From: a candidate division Zixibacteria bacterium SM23_81
GTDB taxonomy: Bacteria > SM23-81
Length of the DNA stretch: 64,000 nucleotides
Assembly (NCBI GenBank): GCA_001304015.1
Contig: LJUY01000001.1
Coordinates: 124,001-188,000 of the forward strand
Direction: 5' to 3'
The notes under the pieces are model-generated. The model searched no databases. It was given only the letters and a program-made list of their open reading frames with translations, and was not told where the DNA came from. Position numbers and translations under genes: made by a program. Each line of letters begins with the position of its first letter. Position 1 is the first letter of the stretch. Shown one piece after another: positions 61,597 through 64,000 of this stretch.

Positions 61597-64000
61597 TTAA
61601 TCTCGGGGGGATGTGGGGCTCTTCTTACTGCTTATTGCCTCCTGCCTCCTGCCGGCTGCCACTTGGGTGGATCCGGAAGGAAGGAAGCCACCCCGCTTCA
61701 CCCCGGTCAACTGCCGATCGAACTCTCCCACCTGATACGACCCTTCCGACCTGTTGCCCACGCCATCCACTGCCTTTAGGGTATAATAATGCTGAACGCC
61801 TGGATCGCCCACCGCTGCGCTGTCAACAAAGGCCGTCTCCATCGTTCCAGCCAGAGAATCACCCAGCAGTCCCGGGTAAAAGCTGCGGTAAATGATGTAG
61901 CGCTCGATCCCCTCGCTGTTCTCCGGCTCGGTCCAGCCGAGATGAATGTTCCCGGAGGACGACTTGGTCGATCCCTCGAATAGGATGGTCACATCATCCA
62001 CAGCCTTGGGCGGCATGGTGATGGCGATCTTTATGGCATCGGCCCTGAGAACATCTCCCTGAGTACTCTCTCCGGTATCCTCAACTCGCACCTCCACATT
62101 CTGTCCCGAGGCGAATGGGCGGTTCCAAAGATGAACCCAGGAACCGCTCCCGGTGTTCTGATTGACGAACACCGAATCGGCATCTATGCCCTCGACGCTC
62201 AGCATGTACAACGCGTGATTGGTGGCATTGGCGGTATTGGGGACTATCTCATAGATCCGGTAGATGCCCTGTTCTGAGAGGGTGCCTTGGAAACGAGCTT
62301 TGGCACCGGGAACCTGATTGAGGGGTGCCCACCGGCTGCTTGGTCCATAGGCCTGAGCCACGCTGGTGTGCCAGGTGCCCTCCTCCTGATAGTAGAGCGA
62401 GTCGTCATTATCGACGATGATGAAGTAAGGCTGCACATCTGCGGTGACCAAGATGGGAGCCATGGGCTCGATGGGGTCGTCGCTGTATAGGAACATCTCA
62501 TCGCTGACCGGACCAATTTCCTGGGCGTGAAAATGGACCGGCATCTCAATGGACCCCATCCCCGGGATGACCACCGGAAAGCTGACCGGGATGGTCACCT
62601 CAGGCAGCAGAGAGCCTATTCCCGTGATGGTCAAATCTCCGTAGCCGAGATTTCTCAACCGCAGGTCCAGGGATGCGCTGTCCTCCTTGGGTACGGCCCC
62701 GAAGTCCAGGACTTGGTCCACAACGAAAAGATCCCTCTCACGCACCAGGGCTGAGAACTTAGCCACATCTGCGCACAGGACCCTTCCTTCCTGGCCATCG
62801 CCGCTGGCCTGCAACTGAAGATAGGTCCCAGCGCCCGGCATCAAATACGAGGTGCTTAGATAGACCCACTCGGCGGCCGGCAGCGGGCTGGTGAACTGAA
62901 TAGTGTTCACGCAGGTGCCTTGCTTGAAAACCTTGTAGGTAATCTGCTCGGCGGGATTGGACATCTCCGGGATCTGAACGAAGATATTGAAGGTGGCGGA
63001 GTCCTCAAGGTCCGGATACCACCGGGCCATAGCCGTATCGCCAGCAGCCAGGGTGGTTACCCGAGAGTCCAGACCCCAGGAGGACTCCCAGGAGCTCGAC
63101 CAGCTCTTCTGGATTTCAACATATCCGGAGTCGACGTTGTCCACAAAGATATCACCGGGTAAAAACTCGATAAATTCCATCGCCTGATTGCCCAGCGTGT
63201 CGCAGACCACCACACCCACCTTGGCCAGCTGATCCCTGGACAGAGATTCGGTCGTCTCCCATTGATTCGCGCCCGTCGATTGGCAGGGAATCAGCAGATA
63301 CTCCTCGTAGACATTCTTTACAGCCACGAAGGGTACCGGTTGAAAGATCGGCTCGTCGCTGCTGATGCCGAAGGACACCTGGTCTCCTGAAGGAATCTCC
63401 CACAGAGCCAGATCTGGGGCCGTCGTATCGGGCGTTCCCCGCCAGCGCTGCATGGCCTCGATGGCCGTGCAGTAGCGGAAATTCACATCCGGATACATGG
63501 CCGCGGCCTCATGGGCCAGGCTATCGATCTTAGCGATGTCGGTGAGAAACGGCGTCTCCGGAAGATGAGACCATATACAGGCTACTTGGTCGATGCCGGC
63601 ATTCGCCTGGGCGAAGATGTTCTCCAAGTTATTACTGCTAATCACCGATCCAAAATAGCGGCAGCGGACATTCCAGCCGGGACCATCTCCGGGAAGTTGA
63701 TAGTTCACCGGCGAGGGGTGGTAGGGAACATACTCCAAAGTGGCCTGGGACCAGTCGTAGTTGTTATCAGTTGGCTCCGTCGTGTCGCTGTGAACGCTGG
63801 GCGAAGCATTGTGCATGCTATAGGGCAGGACGCTGTCCAGTACGGTCTGCCAACCGTTGTCCATGTAATGCCAGCCGCTGCGGAAGGAAACAGGAAAAAT
63901 CTGTTCTTCCAGCAGAAACTGGGCCAGGGTGAAGTTCCAGTCGTCATAGCACTCCATGAAGGTCTGGGATTGGTTCCAGTAGTAGAGCCCGTCGCCGTTG
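61597..64000 (-). CDS. 3' part of a secreted multidomain protein (golvesin-like, fibronectin-like)
   Basis: The frame is open from the right edge (codon 63999) for about 800 codons to the stop at 61597; the start lies outside. The visible N-terminal part (FLLEEQIFPVSFRSGWHYMDNGW, MYPDVNFRYCTAIEAMQRWRG split) resembles a polysaccharide-deacetylase-like or hydrolase region, but I cannot assign it. Then two golvesin-like domains (VDNVDSGYVEIQKSW...; VDNDDSLYYQEEGTWHTS) with a choice of ASH-type beta domain between (VLDFGAVPKEDSASLDLRLRN). A C-terminal fibronectin-like domain (VDDVTILFEGS, LGWTEP, YIIYRS, LKAVDGVGN, GEFD) matches that of the 3864-5957 protein. After GEFDRQL the frame runs into a low-complexity, repeat-coded tail. 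Secreted or cell-surface; function unknown. Confidence 0.85.
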   Translation of the reverse strand, partial: NGDGLYYWNQSQTFMECYDDWNFTLAQFLLEEQIFPVSFRSGWHYMDNGWQTVLDSVLPYSMHNASPSVHSDTTEPTDNNYDWSQATLEYVPYHPSPVNYQLPGDGPGWNVRCRYFGSVISSNNLENIFAQANAGIDQVACIWSHLPETPFLTDIAKIDSLAHEAAAMYPDVNFRYCTAIEAMQRWRGTPDTTAPDLALWEIPSGDQVSFGISSDEPIFQPVPFVAVKNVYEEYLLIPCQSTGANQWETTESLSRDQLAKVGVVVCDTLGNQAMEFIEFLPGDIFVDNVDSGYVEIQKSWSSSWESSWGLDSRVTTLAAGDTAMARWYPDLEDSATFNIFVQIPEMSNPAEQITYKVFKQGTCVNTIQFTSPLPAAEWVYLSTSYLMPGAGTYLQLQASGDGQEGRVLCADVAKFSALVRERDLFVVDQVLDFGAVPKEDSASLDLRLRNLGYGDLTITGIGSLLPEVTIPVSFPVVIPGMGSIEMPVHFHAQEIGPVSDEMFLYSDDPIEPMAPILVTADVQPYFIIVDNDDSLYYQEEGTWHTSVAQAYGPSSRWAPLNQVPGAKARFQGTLSEQGIYRIYEIVPNTANATNHALYMLSVEGIDADSVFVNQNTGSGSWVHLWNRPFASGQNVEVRVEDTGESTQGDVLRADAIKIAITMPPKAVDDVTILFEGSTKSSSGNIHLGWTEPENSEGIERYIIYRSFYPGLLGDSLAGTMETAFVDSAAVGDPGVQHYYTLKAVDGVGNRSEGSYQVGEFDRQLTGVKRGGFLPSGSTQVAAGRRQEAISSKKSPTSPRD
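61618..61655 (-). repeat. Heptanucleotide tandem repeat at the 3' end of the golvesin-like gene
   Basis: Minus strand: GGCAGGA, GGCAGGA, GGCAATA, AGCAGTA, AGAAGAG in tandem, with a 7-bp period. Seven is not a multiple of three, so a change in copy number would shift the reading frame of the C-terminal tail. Confidence 0.6.

Overview
The window looks like the chromosome of a Gram-negative bacterium from the FCB side of the tree or one of its candidate phyla. Evidence: an OmpA protein with thrombospondin-type repeats, SPOR and LapA/LapB proteins, an LPP20-type lipoprotein, and a secreted protein ending in an FlgD-like C-terminal sorting domain of the type IX kind (20829-22268). I cannot name the phylum. 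Almost every gene is on the minus strand; only the OmpA gene and the FAH-family gene (22699-24950) are on the plus strand.

Region 1 (1 to about 18.6 kb) is accessory DNA. It holds secreted proteins and lipoproteins of unknown function, repeat proteins (tail-fibre-like 17-residue repeats, HEAT, ankyrin), long non-coding gaps, and the remains of an integron. The integron evidence is five attC-like sites of about 90-100 bp (7660-12079), each just downstream of a single minus-strand gene, one or two attC half-sites near 2.5 kb, and a 64-codon C-terminal fragment of an IntI integrase (3048-3239) in which the nucleophilic Tyr is Trp. A second dispersed family (units at 2217, 6057, 6455, 15594 and 18241, fragments at 3303 and 14160) carries four 10-bp direct repeats and a terminator-like hairpin. 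In at least three copies it abuts the 5' half or anticodon arm of a tRNA-Arg gene cut inside the anticodon stem; in one it abuts an attC half-site. Several unrelated genes here share the same upstream block, sigma-70-type promoter and, in three cases, the same signal peptide.

Region 2 (18.6-29.5 kb) is mixed housekeeping: a porin-like beta-barrel, a CCA-adding/HD enzyme, a DUF4185 protein with a sorting domain, OmpA, an FAH-family enzyme, apt, acylphosphatase, a LOG-like nucleotide-binding protein, a small export membrane protein, pcm, surE, a family 2 glycosyltransferase and two tRNA-Pro genes.

Region 3 (29.5-61.5 kb) is a dense core superoperon. In transcription order (right to left): tRNA-Arg, tRNA-Gly, proS; rimP, nusA, infB, DUF503, rbfA, nrnA, truB, ribF, rpsO, pnp, M16 peptidase, mtaB, miaB; lapA, lapB, TPR-SPOR; mutS, mutL, miaA, LPP20-like, TPR-SLH, DUF512 radical-SAM/PDZ, der, plsY, gpsA, merR. 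It joins translation initiation and ribosome maturation, tRNA modification, RNA decay, mismatch repair and phospholipid synthesis. Internal promoters before rimP, lapA and mutS, and terminators after proS and the SPOR gene, divide it.

Region 4 (61.6 kb to the right edge) is the 3' part of a large secreted protein with golvesin-like and fibronectin-type domains and a heptanucleotide repeat at its C-terminal end.
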